A stretch of DNA of 64,000 nucleotides from Diabrotica undecimpunctata. Taxonomy: Eukaryota; Arthropoda; Insecta; Coleoptera; Chrysomelidae. Position 1 is the first letter of the stretch. Each line of letters begins with the position of its first letter. The translations under genes were made by a program, and so were the position numbers. Below, piece by piece: positions 21,211 to 31,439 of the stretch. The notes under the pieces are model-generated. The model was given only the letters and a program-made list of their open reading frames with translations. It searched no databases and had not been told where the DNA came from. The DNA is taken from the NCBI RefSeq assembly GCF_040954645.1, contig NC_092806.1:145852429-145916428 (forward strand), in the 5' to 3' direction.

Positions 21211-23251
21211 TCATCATCATCACGTAGCGCTACAACCCTGGGTGGGTCTTGGCTGACTGTACAACTTTTTCCAATTTGTTCGGTTTTCCATCAACCTAGG
21301 ATCAAATCGAATGTTCATTTTTTTGAGACCTGCTTTGACATTATCTCTCCATCGCATTCTGGGACGTCCGAGTTGTCTTTTGCCTGTGGGAATCTCCTCT
21401 CATATCAGTTTTACAAGTTTCTCGTTATGCAGTCTGTGCACGTGGCATGTCCATCTTAGTCGCTGTGATTTAATTTCTTGGACAATATCGGCGTCATTAT
21501 AGAGTGCTTTTAATACGATATTGGTTCTGATCTTATACTGGTTGGTGGTGATGTCATGGTGAGGTCCGAAAATTTTTCTAAGCATTTTTCGTTCAAAGCG
21601 TCTGAGCTTTTTTCGTTTGCTTTGGTCATGGCCTCCGTTTCGCATCCGTATATTATTACAGGTCTGACGATGGATTTATAGATTTTGATCTTTGAACTTC
21701 TTGTAAGATTTTTTGATTTTACGAGCTTATCCAGTGCGAATAGACAGCGGTTTGCAGATTGGATTCTGTCTTTTATTTCTTCAGTAACATCGTTGTCAGC
21801 TGTGATAACGGCCAACAGATACTTAAAACGTTGTACTCTTTCCAATTTGAAGGTGTTGACCGTCACATTTTGTCCTATTCTGTCTCTTCGTGTCATTCTA
21901 TTTATACACATATATTTCATCTTCTCTTCATTAATCTTCAACCCTACTTCACTTGTTGTTTCTTCCACCTTGTTGAAGATGTCTTTCGTCGATGTGATGG
22001 AGTCTCCAACGAGATCTATGTCATCTGCATGCGAGTAATAGCTTGGGCCTTGAACCGATAGCAGTTCTGTTTTCATTTCGGCCGACCTCACTGTTGATTT
22101 CAAAGCGGCCAGACAGTTTATTATTTACACGTACTTTAAATATTCCACCCTTCATACAGACTTTGGTCATCCAAATGAGTTTCTTTGGTATTGAGAACTC
22201 CGCCATGGCATTCCATACTTGGCTTCTTTCTACGCTATCATATGCCTGTCGAAAGTCTATGAAAAGATTGTGTATGGGTCTGTTATACTCCCATCCCTTT
22301 TCTAGAAGTTGGTTGTCTCAGCGTGAATAGTTGATCTATTGTTGATCTGTTTGCCCTAAAACCGACTTGATATTCGCCTAGGACATTTTCAGCATAAGGG
22401 ATTAGTCTACTAAGAATGATATTTGAGAAGATTTTATATGCCGTGTTTAGGAGTGAAATTCCTCTATAATTCGCGCATTTTATTTTATCCCCTTTTTTGT
22501 GGATGGGCACTATTATGTTTTCCTTCCATCGTGCTGGTATTCTTTCTTCTAACCATATGTGCGTTATTAGCTGGTGGATTTGGCGATGTAGTGCGTCTCC
22601 CCCATATTTCAGAAGTTCTGCTGGTATCTCGTCCTTACCCGGCGCTTTGTGGTTTTTCAGCTTATTTAAGGCCTTTGGGGTTTCTTCAAAGGAAGGATTT
22701 TTGACGAGCATGTCCGCTGTGATGTAGATCTCTTCTTTGTGCTGTTCTTCCTGTATGATGTTTAGAAGATCCCTAAAATACTCTTTCCATTCTTCAGTTA
22801 CTTCTTTACCGTCGATTATCATACGGCCTTGATTGTCTCTCAGTGTATGGATGGAATTGGTTCTATGTCCTCTTTTCTCAGAGGAAATTGCTTTATAGAA
22901 TTCTGTGGAGCCTGGTTTGGGCCGGTCTCTCTCCATAGCTTCATATTTTTGTTGTTCATAGTTTCTTTTCTTTGTGCGTATTATTATTCTTGTTTCTTTT
23001 CGGCAGCCGTCATATTCCTATTTACTTTGGTTTGTTTGCAGTTGTATCCAAGTCTTCCTTACTGTTTGTCTTTTTTCCAGCTATTTCCGATAATCCTCGT
23101 CATACCATGTTTTTGCCCTCTTCTGCCTATCCTGCCAAAGATTTTGTCCGCTGTCTTGGTTATTATTTCGGCAGTCGTTTCCCATAGCTGCTCTATATCA
23201 TTGTATTCTCTTTCAGAGTTCAAGGTTTGTTCAAGTTGTTCTCTATAGTTT
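21211..23251 (-). mobile_element. Family B LINE with exact 13-bp TSD, nested in the I-clade LINE
   Basis: TGTTACTCTTAAG at 21198-21210 and 23252-23264 encloses a 2041-bp minus-strand copy. It ends in the (TGA)n tail (TCATCATCATCA at 21211 on the plus strand). The 5' half is open (22936-22283: KNHKAPGKDEIPAELLKYGG, GDKIKCANYRGISLLNTAYK, GEYQVGFRANRSTIDQLFTL), then a frame change, KLIWMTKVCM, and ADDIDLVGDS (22030) for the catalytic box, RFKYL, IVRPVIIYGCET, FERKMLRKIFG, and RLRWTCHVHRL. The catalytic Asp pair is kept (HADD) but stops and frameshifts break it. It interrupted the host I-clade element after the RNase H domain. Confidence 0.93.
22283..22936 (-). pseudogene. Family B pre-RT and RT N-terminal half
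   Basis: A 217-codon frame covering EEWKEYFRDLLN, the KAPGKDEIPAELL motif, IIVPIHKKGDK, NYRGISLLNTAYKI and the GFRANRSTIDQLFTLRQ motif, after which a short deletion/frameshift (PTSRKGMGV) ends it. RT continues in other frames downstream to 21510. The first Met is internal; the element is cut off at 23251 before the endonuclease. Confidence 0.85.
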
Positions 23252-23319
23252 TGTTACTCTTAAGTGTTTTAGTTCTTGGGCACCAAGCTGTTATGTCGTT
23301 TTTGTAGATCGAAATTTGG

Positions 23320-23800
23320 AATAAGATTGAACCTATTCGTGTTTCCATAAGCACAGCACTTTCAACTTTAGCCACTATTTCAAGTCACATGATGAGTATT
23401 CACTTACTTTTTGACTATCCTTACTCGGTGTTGTACTTTGCGCAGTTTTATCTGCTGCTTCATTACTTTCGATGCCGATATGTGATGAGATTCATACAAA
23501 TTTTATTAGCTTATTTGTTTCCTGGGCAATTAGAAGTTCGGATTTGATTTTCTTTTCTATGGGGTATTTAGGATACATAAGTTGTAAGGCCGCGATAGAA
23601 CTAAGATAATCTTTAAGAATAAGAGCCCGTGCAATGTTAGAGGTATTTAAATATTTACGGCATAAAGTTCTGCTGTAAAGATGGAGAAGTTTAAACATAA
23701 TATTAGATGTTGGGGAAACTATAACTCAGTCTACACCATCATTAGATTTAGATGCGTCTGTGAAGACAGTAATACAATTTTTATGTCCTTCTAAGAAGTT
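23320..23800 (-). pseudogene. I-clade RNase H domain
   Basis: Minus strand: HKNCITVFTDASKSNDGV (23790-23735) holds the first catalytic Asp; TAELYAV in a neighbouring frame (about 23675) holds the Glu; ILKDYLSSIAALQ (23610) the second Asp, with KDY in place of the usual TDS; and SSHIGIESNEAADKTAQ (23495-23440) the C-terminal His/Asp segment. This domain removes RNA from the RNA-DNA hybrid and sits C-terminal to RT in I-clade LINEs. Two frame changes around the Glu motif and stops later show decay. Confidence 0.82.
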
Positions 23801-24799
23801 TTTTAAGGAGCTTTTAATTAAGTAATGGTAATATTTCGTTTATCGAATTAAGTAAGAAGAGACTACTCAGAGTACTCTGGTGCTTTTACTATCCAGAGAG
23901 AAAGATGATTAAGGTTTGTTGAGAGAACGTTTGGGAAACTAATGGCTACAGAATTAAGTGCTATCCTCACCCGCTGGCAATAAGGTTCTGCTGTGCGGGT
24001 TTATTATTAATTATAAAGATATTGATACTTTTGTGTAAATGTATTTCGAGATAGGGGTTGGTTTTTATTTGCTGCGATGGATATGACATTAATAAGTGTG
24101 AGGAGTATACGTCTATGTTGTAAAGATCGCTCTTCGCATTCGCTGTATTAACTTTTTATTATAGGTTAGTTATCAAAGGTAATTCTAAAGGCATTGTTTT
24201 GTATGTTGTTAAGTGGTTTTAACATTGCTTTGGTTGCGGATCAGTAGGCAATTGAACCGTAGTCGATTTTTGGTCTAATAAGAGCTTTATAAAGCATAAT
24301 CAATGTGAAATAATCTCAACACCAATCGAGACTTGGGAGTTTTTAATATATTACGTTTGTTACTACAAGTTCTTCTTCTTCTTCTTCGTCTAGCCATTCA
24401 CGTCCACATATGAACATAAGTCTCTTCAAGTCTTCCTTTCTAGTTAGAGTGGAGTAAATAATGTGTTCTTTCCAGGTAAGTTCTTGATCGAATCACATAG
24501 GCCATAAATGGGGTGTAGTTGCTAATGTTTTCATATAAAAAAATTTTCCAGTGATTTTTGACACTGAGAATTCGAAACCAGTGTTTAAGGACCATATTTC
24601 TAATCGTTTAGCATGTTGACTGCTATGAGTACCAAATGTGGTACACTGTTAACTTGCCAATTATGCTACAGCTCTTCTAAAGCGTGTTGACCCATGAGGG
24701 CACAACAATTTTTATTTATTATTTTAATGTTGGCTTTTGTAAGAACTTTTGGGGGTTAATTAAGATATTTTTAAGTATTTTACATTATTTTTAACCTGA

Positions 24800-25240
24800 G
24801 TACCTATGTTGGCACCCTTGGTCACACGAAGGGCTTTTTCCTCGGTCGTTCCTAACGTTGGCGATCATTCTGGCTATGATGACTTTGTTGGTTGCTATAC
24901 GGAAGAGCTCTTTTGAGCTCTTTCTATACCATGCTCTCAGGTTAGCAAGCCAGGATATTCTTCGTTCTGGCGCCATTTTTCCTTTAATTTTACCTTGCAA
25001 AATTCATTGAAGTAGTAACATTTAAAGAGCCTTATTTTTGTTTCTAGGGTGAGGCCATGGCTCTTGAACACAAATCTCATTATCAAGAATGCACTTTTTG
25101 TCTTTTCGATTCGACATTTAATCTCTTGGGTATTGTCCCACAACTCATTGATTATAGTTCCCAAGGAGTTGTATTGTGAGACACGTTCAATTCTCATTTG
25201 GTTTACATACGGATTTACTCCAGTTATGTTTATGTGTGGC
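24800..25240 (-). pseudogene. Family C LINE fragment with internal deletion
   Basis: Minus strand: ERVSQYNSLGTIINELWD, EIKCRIEKTKSAFLIM, GLTLETKIRLFKCYYF (25190-25010) then an abrupt jump to GKIKGKMAPERRISWLANLR and ATNKVIIARMIANVRND (24990-24840). In the intact family C copy at 38390 these two blocks are about 90 residues apart, so the middle is deleted. It interrupts the piggyBac element between its left end and the surviving C-terminus. Confidence 0.82.
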
Positions 25241-25312
25241 AGAGTATAATACAGGGAAATTCTTGTTAGATATATCGATTAAATAAATTCTTATCATTTA
25301 TTTTCAAGTAGG

Positions 25313-25642
25313 TCATTGAAATGGCACCGAAAAGTTTCCTTTGACATTTTACTAAATGTTGCCGTTGTAAAAAATGTCATAAAAATAACAGAATTTAGAG
25401 AGGCAATTATCGAAGATATGCTTACTAAACGTGATTGTGTAATGCCTGCTACTATGGTACATAATTTAAAAAAATGTCCAAGAAGAAATCGCTGCAATCA
25501 ATGTTATAATGATAATGCTACCAGGCATGGAAGAAAAACAGCACAAAAGAAGACTTCCCGTGTGGGGACAAAGTGTTCTGCTTGCGCAAAATATTTGTGT
25601 TCTGAGTCCTTTTTTAAGGCGCACACTGTCAAATTACAATAA
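25313..25642 (+). pseudogene. piggyBac transposase C-terminus
   Basis: Reads KWHRKVSFDILLNVAVV then KITEFREAIIEDML, matching the end of the piggyBac DDE domain, followed by a cysteine-rich zinc-binding tail: CPRRNRCNQCYND, TKCSACAKYLCSESFFKAH. The C-rich end normally helps bind the transposon ends. All catalytic Asp residues lie in the missing upstream part. The frame is open from before the Met, so the Met is not a true start. Confidence 0.85.
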
Positions 25643-26041
25643 ATTTTCTTATGAGTATTTATGACGACTGTTTTTTAAATTGTTTATGTCGACTTTTTTT
25701 GTGCCATTTGTTAGCTTTACGCTACTATATAAACAAATATTTAAAAGCGTTATGACACTTTAATAAAAGACCTTCCTAAAAAAAGTATAACCCCCTCTAG
25801 CCAAGGGCTAAAATCATAGAACGATTTTCTGACGGCAAAACGTTAATTTCTCCATATAAAATATACAAGCCGAACGACTCCTGAGGTTCAACATATGTAG
25901 TTTTGTAAGGTATACCGAGTACCACAGTTGGTACTCGGAAACTTCCTCAATGTTTGAATTTATCTTCTGGACTCTTATATTATGGAGTTACCTGGAAATA
26001 ACTCTTTGGTAATGCAGGGAAAGGCTAGCAGTCAACCAGTT

Positions 26042-26733
26042 AAGGAATGTCTACAGAATTGAGGACATATATGTGATGTTTGTTCCTTTGATAAGGACTA
26101 CTAGATCGTCGGCATATAAGCGAGCTTATAGTGGATTGGGTTCATCTTTTATTATTTCATTAATGGCAACTAAAAATAATGTGGAACTAATTACAGACCC
26201 CTCAACATGAATATTGGAAAAACAGTTATTTACAGTCCGCAGTACATTTTAAGCCTAGATCCACAGCAGCCTAGAATTTATTATTTTTTCCAACAGTTTT
26301 CCCGTAGCACAGATGAGAGAAATCGGTCTGTAAGACTCTGGATCGAGACGCACTTTTTTAGGTTTTAAAATAAGTAATAGTATGGATTAGGTCCAGAGTA
26401 TTGGAAACTGCTGATTTTGCCAAACAAGCTTAACTAATTTGAGAAGATAAATTTTTGAAGAAGAAGAAAGGTGTTTTAGGAATATGATCGGAATATCGTG
26501 TGGGCCAGCACTGAAGTTTTTTAAGTGATCCAGAGAGAAGTTAGACTCTTGGTAAGTAATTGGGCTTGAAATAGGATTTTCTTTAGGTTCCAGTAGGGAC
26601 AAGATAGTTTTAACAAGAAGCATCATAGTCATTTTGTACTTTATCCGTGAATTTCGTAGACAGCAGCTAGAGTATCCGTAATTTCTTGTAAAGAAGTTAT
26701 AAGGTTGCCGTTAACCTTCAGGCTTGTAACTAA
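26042..26733 (-). pseudogene. I-clade reverse transcriptase core segment
   Basis: Minus strand: SAGPHDIPIIFLKHLS (26520-26470), QNQQFPILW, DPESYRPISLICATGKLLEK (26350-26295), HVEGSVISSTLFLVAINEII (26215-26150) and catalytic LYADDLVVLIKG (26125-26090). Both catalytic Asp are intact. It is bounded by the MITE on its 5' side and piggyBac on its 3' side. Three frames and several stops are needed to read it. Confidence 0.83.
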
Positions 26734-27188
26734 AGCCGCGTTTACACGATGACAATTGCCGAGACAATTGTCAGAAAACAACTGACTGGCATGAAATTAT
26801 TGTGTTCGTCTAAACACTTCAGGCCAATTGCCTTGCCAACTGCCCTCACAATTGGCCCAAAATTCAGTTGTCTCCGGGAGTGGACTGAGGACAATGAGCT
26901 GCGCCCAGTGAGCTCCCCCCCCCACTCGAAATCTCAATTGTCGCGACAATTGGCGCCGTGTGAATGGTGTAGGCCAGTAGTGCTGTCTTGTTTTTTACCA
27001 GTTCCCTCACCGGACACAACAGATGACGAGCAGTCGGCCATGTTTTAGCTATTTACTGCCATGACAATAGTTGGCCCAGTATAAACATCTTCTCGTTCAA
27101 CTGGACTGGCCTCCGACAATCCGCAACCACGTGATGACAATTGTCCAATGACAATTGTCTCGCCAATTGTCATTGTGTAAACGCGGCT
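26734..27188. mobile_element. 455-bp PIF/Harbinger-type MITE with TAA target duplication
   Basis: Begins AGCCGCGTTTACACGATGAC and ends with its inverse; the first 39 bp of the two ends differ at only two positions. Flanks are TAA (26731-26733) and TAA (27189-27191), the 3-bp TWA duplication typical of PIF/Harbinger. The interior is GC-rich for this window, has no open frame with known motifs, and contains CAATTG many times, mostly near the ends. It sits in the I-clade LINE reading frame, which resumes on the far side. Confidence 0.85.
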
Positions 27189-27475
27189 TAAGGGTAAAGA
27201 ATTTCTACCAGAAATACGTCTGCCAAAGTTTTTGCCAAACTTCTGTCATCGGAGTGGAGTAGTTTATATTAGTAACATATTTTGACCATAAAAGATTTTT
27301 AAATGTTTTTACTATTAGTTGGGCTTTCATTTTATCTTCTTGAAAACTATTTTATTTTCGGGTGTTTTGTATTTTTTATATGTATTTAATGCTACTTTGC
27401 TGTTAGTCTTTATTTCACCAGACGAGTGGGGTACGATTTTTGATTTTCTTTGTTTTATATATAATAACGGATTTA

Positions 27476-28484
27476 TTACGGCTGTCGCCGCTTCTCCGCC
27501 TCCAATTTCCATCTTTTTCTGTCATATGCAGTTGCCTCTTCTAAGTCTCTTGCCGCCATTGCTTCATCAAGATAGTTGCGCCAACTTCTCCGTGGTCGTC
27601 CTCTCTTTCTTCTTTCAGGAGGGATCCATTCCAGTACTCTTCTCTTTCTGTACTCTGGCATTCTTTTAACATGTCCGAACCAGATTAATTGATTTCTTTC
27701 TATGTCATCATTGATATTTCTCTCCATTTTCATTTCGTTTCTTATTTGTTCGTTTCCAACTCTCTCCAGTTTCGATCTACCGCAGCTTCGTCTCAGTCTT
27801 GCCGCCATTGCTTCATCAATATCGTTGCGCCAACTTCTCCGTGGTCGTCCTCTCTTTCTTCTTTCAGAAGGGATCCATTCCAGTACTCTTCTAGGCCATC
27901 TGTACTCTGGCATTCTTTTAACATGTCCGAACCAGATTAATTGTTTTCTTTCTATGTCATCATTGATATTTCTCTCCATTTTCATTTCGTTTCTTATTTG
28001 TTCATTTCTAACTCTCTCCAGTTTCGATCTACCGCAGCTTCGTCTCAGATAATCCATTTCTGTCGTCATAAGTTTATTTCTATTAGCTTTGGTGACGTCC
28101 CATACTTCCGAACCGTAAAGTGTAATACTTTGGACTATACTACCGTAAATGTGTTTTTTGGTTTCTCGTCGAATTGTTTTTTGCCAGAGAAGAGAGTTTA
28201 AGGCACGGGTTGCTGCTCTGCCCATGTTTATTCTTTCCCTGATTTCATCTGCGCTATTTCCCTTCTTGTTGAAAATGACCCCCAAATATTTGCAGGATTG
28301 CACGCCTTTGATTTTGTCGTCTTCCAAGACTAGGTCACATATTTCATCTGTTCCCACTGAGATATATTCACATTTTGTCATATTCATGTTTAGACCTGCC
28401 ACCTCATATTCTTCTTGCAGTTTTCTTACCATATAGCTAAGATCGTAGCTGTCTTCGGCAATTACTACCTGGTCTTTCGCAAAG
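27476..28484 (-). pseudogene. Family A post-RT protein with a tandem internal duplication
   Basis: An open frame of about 335 codons with no stop. It holds the RT end (FAKD where FADD is expected, so the first catalytic Asp is Lys), the thumb region, and then two successive copies of an 83-residue block, each starting LRRSCGRSKLERV and ending IDEAMAAR or LDEAMAAR. The copy at 3242 and related elements have one block. The product lacks the endonuclease and most of the RT, so it is a non-functional truncated gene despite its open frame. Confidence 0.85.
27552..28048 (-). repeat. Direct tandem duplication, 249-bp period, in frame
   Basis: 27552-27800 and 27801-28048 are near-identical; each starts GCCGCCATTGCTTCATCAA. 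The downstream protein copy lacks the codons for Trp-Pro seen in the other (PEYRKRRVLEW versus PEYRWPRRVLEW). The period is 83 codons exactly. Confidence 0.93.
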
Positions 28485-28857
28485 TTTCTTTGTTTTGCCG
28501 ATGTATATTTCTGCACTTTTCAGAATGATATGGTTAAAGTTCTCTAGCGATTTGTTAATACTTTCTGTAATGGTGTAGTTTAATAGAGCAACTTCAATGT
28601 GATCTGAGAAGCTTTCCCAGTCTGCTGACTCGATTTCCCATGGCATATTTATTGTTAGAATGGGAAGCAAGTAAAAGATTATTAATTTTAATGGAATATA
28701 GTGGTCGTTACCATAAGGGTACGGTGGAACTTCCCAACAAAAATGAGTAGTTAGTAGGGATGACATAAAGTGAGATCTATTACTGATGATTCCCCGAGAC
28801 AATATTAAACCTAGTTGGAAGACCGTTATTTAAAGAATTTAAGTGAAGATCTGTTAT
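28485..28857 (-). pseudogene. I-clade endonuclease C-terminus and linker
   Basis: Minus strand: NGLPTRFNIVSG (28840-28800), then in frame CWEVPPYPYGNDHYIPLKL (28750-28690), the GSDH-like motif of APE-type endonucleases with GNDH here, followed by a linker rich in acidic residues (ADWESFSDHIEVAL) to SAEIYIGKTKK. The His is retained; the upstream catalytic half was not found and sequence beyond 28857 is unrelated. Confidence 0.8.
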
Positions 28858-28914
28858 AAAAAACCAAGGTTAAAATTCATTTTACCGTTATCTGTCATAA
28901 TAAATAATAGTAAT

Positions 28915-28956
28915 TTTTTATTAAATGGCACATTTGAATGCGCCATTTAATAAAAA
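28915..28956. repeat. 42-bp near-perfect palindrome
   Basis: TTTTTATTAAATGGC-A-CATT meets its own reverse complement with a single mismatched pair around the centre. It lies between the I-clade remnant and the Tc1 element and could extrude as a cruciform. Confidence 0.85.
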
Positions 28957-28981
28957 TTTTTTGTAATTTTAATTTTTTATA

Positions 28982-30508
28982 CACTTCTTCAAGAAATTAA
29001 CGCACCACTTCAATAAATCAATTTTATTTGTAAACTGACAAAGAATAAAAAATAAAACTTCACCAGGTTTATTCTACAATTTATTAGTAATTATAAAAAT
29101 TTTTCTAATCATCAGAAAATGTTGAAGTACAGGAGAAAAAAAAAATAATACGGAAAATTATAAAAAAAATAATGATAAGAACAGTAAACTAAAATATGAA
29201 AAAGTCTTAATAACGAGTGCTTTCACCTCTACTCCGTATAACAGCCCCACATCGTTGGCCCATACTTAAAATTAATTGCCGTATTTCATTTTGGTCTAGT
29301 TCTCTCCAAATCGTGGATCAGCCTCTCCCACTTCCTGTAAGTTGTTTGGTTGGATCGGTGTCGCTCCTAATTGCCTACCAAGGACATCCCAAAGATTTTC
29401 AATCGGATTTAAATCCGGACTATGTGCTGGTCATTCCATAGTGTTAATTTCTACCTCTTCTAGATAATTTCTGACGATCTGTGCAGCGTGAGGTCTGGCA
29501 TTATCTTGTAATAGTAAGAAATTTTCACCGATATAAGGAGCGAATGGTACTACATGCTGCTCCAGGATCTCCAATATGTACTTTTCAGCTGTAACAGTTC
29601 CATTTTATATGACCACTAGGTCCGTACGTGCGGTCAAAGAAATACCACCCCACACCATAACGGATCAAACACCAAAAAATGTGGTGTGTGAGAAGTTACA
29701 CTGATCATATCGTTCGTTGAGTTGTCGCAACATACGAACACGTCTGTCGTTATTATACAAACAAAATCGGAATTCATCAGTAAATAGCACTCGTTCCCAG
29801 TGAGCCTCCAACCAATGAATGTGTTCTCTGGCAAAATGTAGTCTTCCCCTTCGATGCTCTGCAGTTAATAGAGGACCTCGGGCGGCAATCCTAGGTGTTA
29901 AGTTGTATTCCTTAAGTCGCTGGCGAACAGTTTCAGTACTAATTTGTATAGCATGCAAGTCTCGAAGCTGAATGTGTTGTGTTACAAAGCGTTGTCGCAA
30001 GAGCAGAAATTCTTAGAAATCGATCTTGAATAGGGGTAGTTACCCGATTTCGTCCTTTCCCTGGTCTGCGAGTATGATCACCTGTTTCGAGGAATATTTC
30101 TAACACCCGTGAGACTGATGTGTGGGAGACATTAAACCGATGACCAATTCTTCGGTAACTCCAACCTTCTTCCTACAGTATCACTGCTTGGGCACATTCA
30201 TCTCGAGTTAAATTACGTGATTGACGCTCCATAATAAACGCAATTAACAATAATCAACAATTAAACAGTAGCCAAATAAAATTCGTGAACACATGGAAAT
30301 TAGTATATTTTATAGAATTAGTACATTTTTTGCTTGTTTTTTTTTAGTTGCAAAAAAATATAGCGATAAAACACAGTCAATAAATATAGAGTGTACGAAT
30401 AGGATATACAAGGGGCTTGCAAAATATAACATTACAATGGAAATTGTTATTAACGCTAATAAAATATTTTAATATTTCAAAGTGGTGCGTTAATTTCTTG
30501 GAGAAGTG
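28982..30508 (-). mobile_element. Tc1-type transposon with TA duplication
   Basis: CACTTCTTCAAGAAATTAAC at 28982 is repeated inverted at the right end (CACTTCTCCAAGAAATTAAC on the other strand), with homology for about 30 bp, and both ends are flanked by TA (28980-28981, 30509-30510). The 1527-bp length fits Tc1 elements. A single minus-strand transposase fills the middle. Confidence 0.93.
29189..30232 (-). pseudogene. Tc1-type DD34E transposase, lightly broken
   Basis: About 347 codons from ATG at 30232 (MERQSRNLTRDECAQAVI) to the stop at 29189, the usual Tc1 length. An N-terminal helix-turn-helix region reads GWSYRRIGHRFNVSHTSVS, with a GRNRVTTP hook. Catalytic residues are visible: FTDEFRFCLYNNDRR (first Asp), LLQDNARPHAAQIV (second Asp) and SPDLNPIENLWD (Glu). 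Damage is limited: a frameshift near 30005 (ISAL to RQRFVT), and stops in EExGWS, after FFGV and near LVVI. All three catalytic residues survive. Cut-and-paste activity is lost in this copy. Confidence 0.9.
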
Positions 30509-30510
30509 TA

Positions 30511-31000
30511 TTAAGCCTTATCGTATGACGTATGCGTCATATCTTTTAAAAATGATGATTAGAGATATAATTAAATGAATAAAGGTACATTTTTTATCAT
30601 TATTAATGCTTTCGCTCAGTTGATTTGCAAGATTCTTGTATCGGATGAGTAAATTATTTAATATTTATTTATTCATCTATCTTTCGTTCATCTATGAATT
30701 AGAATATATTTAAATATAAATCATTTAATAACTTTACTACAATGATTAGAGAAAGAGACAGTTAAATAACATATATTTTGTTACAGGTACGTTTCGATGG
30801 TGCACTTTTAAATGTGTCTTTAGGTAAGATCAACTTTTCAAATAACTATAAAAACACATTTTAATAAGGGATGATGGACAAATTTACTTTATAAAAGACA
30901 GCGTATTATACATTAAAAATGGAGAAATGCCGTGGTTTCTGCCTGAAAGTTTATGGTCCGTGCAAACTGACATATTCCATCCTGTTGGAGCTCATCAGGT
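30511..31000. other. AT-rich spacer
   Basis: No gene. A short palindrome ATGACGTATGCGTCAT lies just beyond the Tc1 right end. Confidence 0.4.
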
Positions 31001-31001
31001 A

Positions 31002-31121
31002 GTCATCATCATCATTATCCTCATTATCATCATCATCCAGCCTTCATTTATCACGTCCACTGCTGGACATAGGTTTTTCTTAAACTCCTCCATTGTTTAC
31101 GATTTTGTGCTCTTTGTTGCC
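31002..31121 (-). pseudogene. LINE 3' tip with (ATG)n tail
   Basis: The minus strand ends MEEFKKNLCPAVDVINEGW followed by ATGATGATG-type units. The CPAVD..GWMMM ending is a familiar 3' terminus of insect LINEs. Only about 120 bp is left; no RT. Confidence 0.6.
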
Positions 31122-31439
31122 AAAAAACTGCTTTTTTGCAAATATCTTCGTAAGTTATTCATCAATTTTAATTTAAAAACGGAAAAATAAAGATATTCTT
31201 GATATAAAAAAATTGTATAAATATTGTTTATGTAAAATATAAGGGAAAAACCTTATAGACAAAAAATCAAATTTATAGACCATAAATCATTGTTTAAAAA
31301 AAACGCAAGGTAAAAATACGAGTACTTTTTCATCTATTCGTCATCTAGTAACCCCCACCTATGTCTTAAAAGCTTCAGATATCCGTGAAATCGATGATTT
31401 TTACATAACCAGACTGGGCTACTACGCACTTTGCACTTC

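Larger units (their letters stand above)
24608..26037 (+). mobile_element. piggyBac-type element, gutted, inside the I-clade LINE
   Basis: Right end: ...AGTCAACCAG then TTAA at 26038-26041. Left end: TTTA (a mutated TTAA, 24604-24607) then GCATGTTGACTGCTA. The TTGACTGCTA core is shared as inverted repeat. Inside both ends lies a palindromic GAGTACC motif: GAGTACCAAATGTGGTAC near 24636 and CCGAGTACCA-TGGTACTCGG near 25908-25935; a third, GAGTACCTATG, is at 24798. Only the transposase C-terminus survives (25313-25642); the middle has been replaced by a LINE fragment. Host I-clade reading continues from YMSSIL to the IWSLNTG segment across the element, confirming the boundaries. Confidence 0.78.
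27457..28484 (-). mobile_element. Family A LINE with exact 12-bp TSD, nested in the I-clade LINE
   Basis: TTTCTTTGTTTT at 27445-27456 and 28485-28496 encloses a 1028-bp minus-strand copy. Truncation falls inside the RT catalytic box, so the copy starts FAKDQVVIAEDSYDL. It runs through CEYISVGTDE, YLGVIFNKKG, IYGSIVQSITLYGSEVW, and ends KLEAEKRRQP then a TAATAAATCCGTTATTATATA tail like that of the copy at 3242. Removing the insert and one TSD restores AEIYIGKTKKIKNRTPLVW in the host LINE. Confidence 0.94.
21055..28857 (-). mobile_element. I-clade LINE cut into five pieces by four insertions
   Basis: One minus-strand element, read 5' to 3': endonuclease C-terminus with NGLPTRFNIVSG and YPYGNDHYIPLKL (28840-28640) and linker IYIGKTKK (28500); after the family A insert, KNRT and KYKTPENKIVFKKIK (27440-27330), SKYVTNINYSTPMTEVW (27290-27240); after the MITE, VTSLKVNGNLITSLQEI, HDIPIIFLKHL, YRPISLICATGKLLEKII (26350-26300), VISSTLFLVAINEIIKDE and catalytic YADDLVVLI (26115); after piggyBac, IWSLNTGFEFSVSK, LTWKEHI, ALIRPKIDYGSIAY, an RNase H domain; and after the family B insert, a C-terminal HILIE and SDMLGD (21130-21080). 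Reading continues sensibly across every junction once one TSD copy is dropped. Many stops and frameshifts. Confidence 0.88.

Noticed and set aside
24365..24385. (GAA)n inside the I-clade linker as a separate LINE tail
   Set aside because: Coding fits LTWKEHI...REWLDEEEEE continuously and no TSD is seen, so a separate insertion is not supported.
25316..25642. Independent small zinc-finger gene
   Set aside because: KWHRKVSFDILLNVAVV and the Cys-rich end are the C-terminus of a piggyBac transposase within recognisable piggyBac ends.
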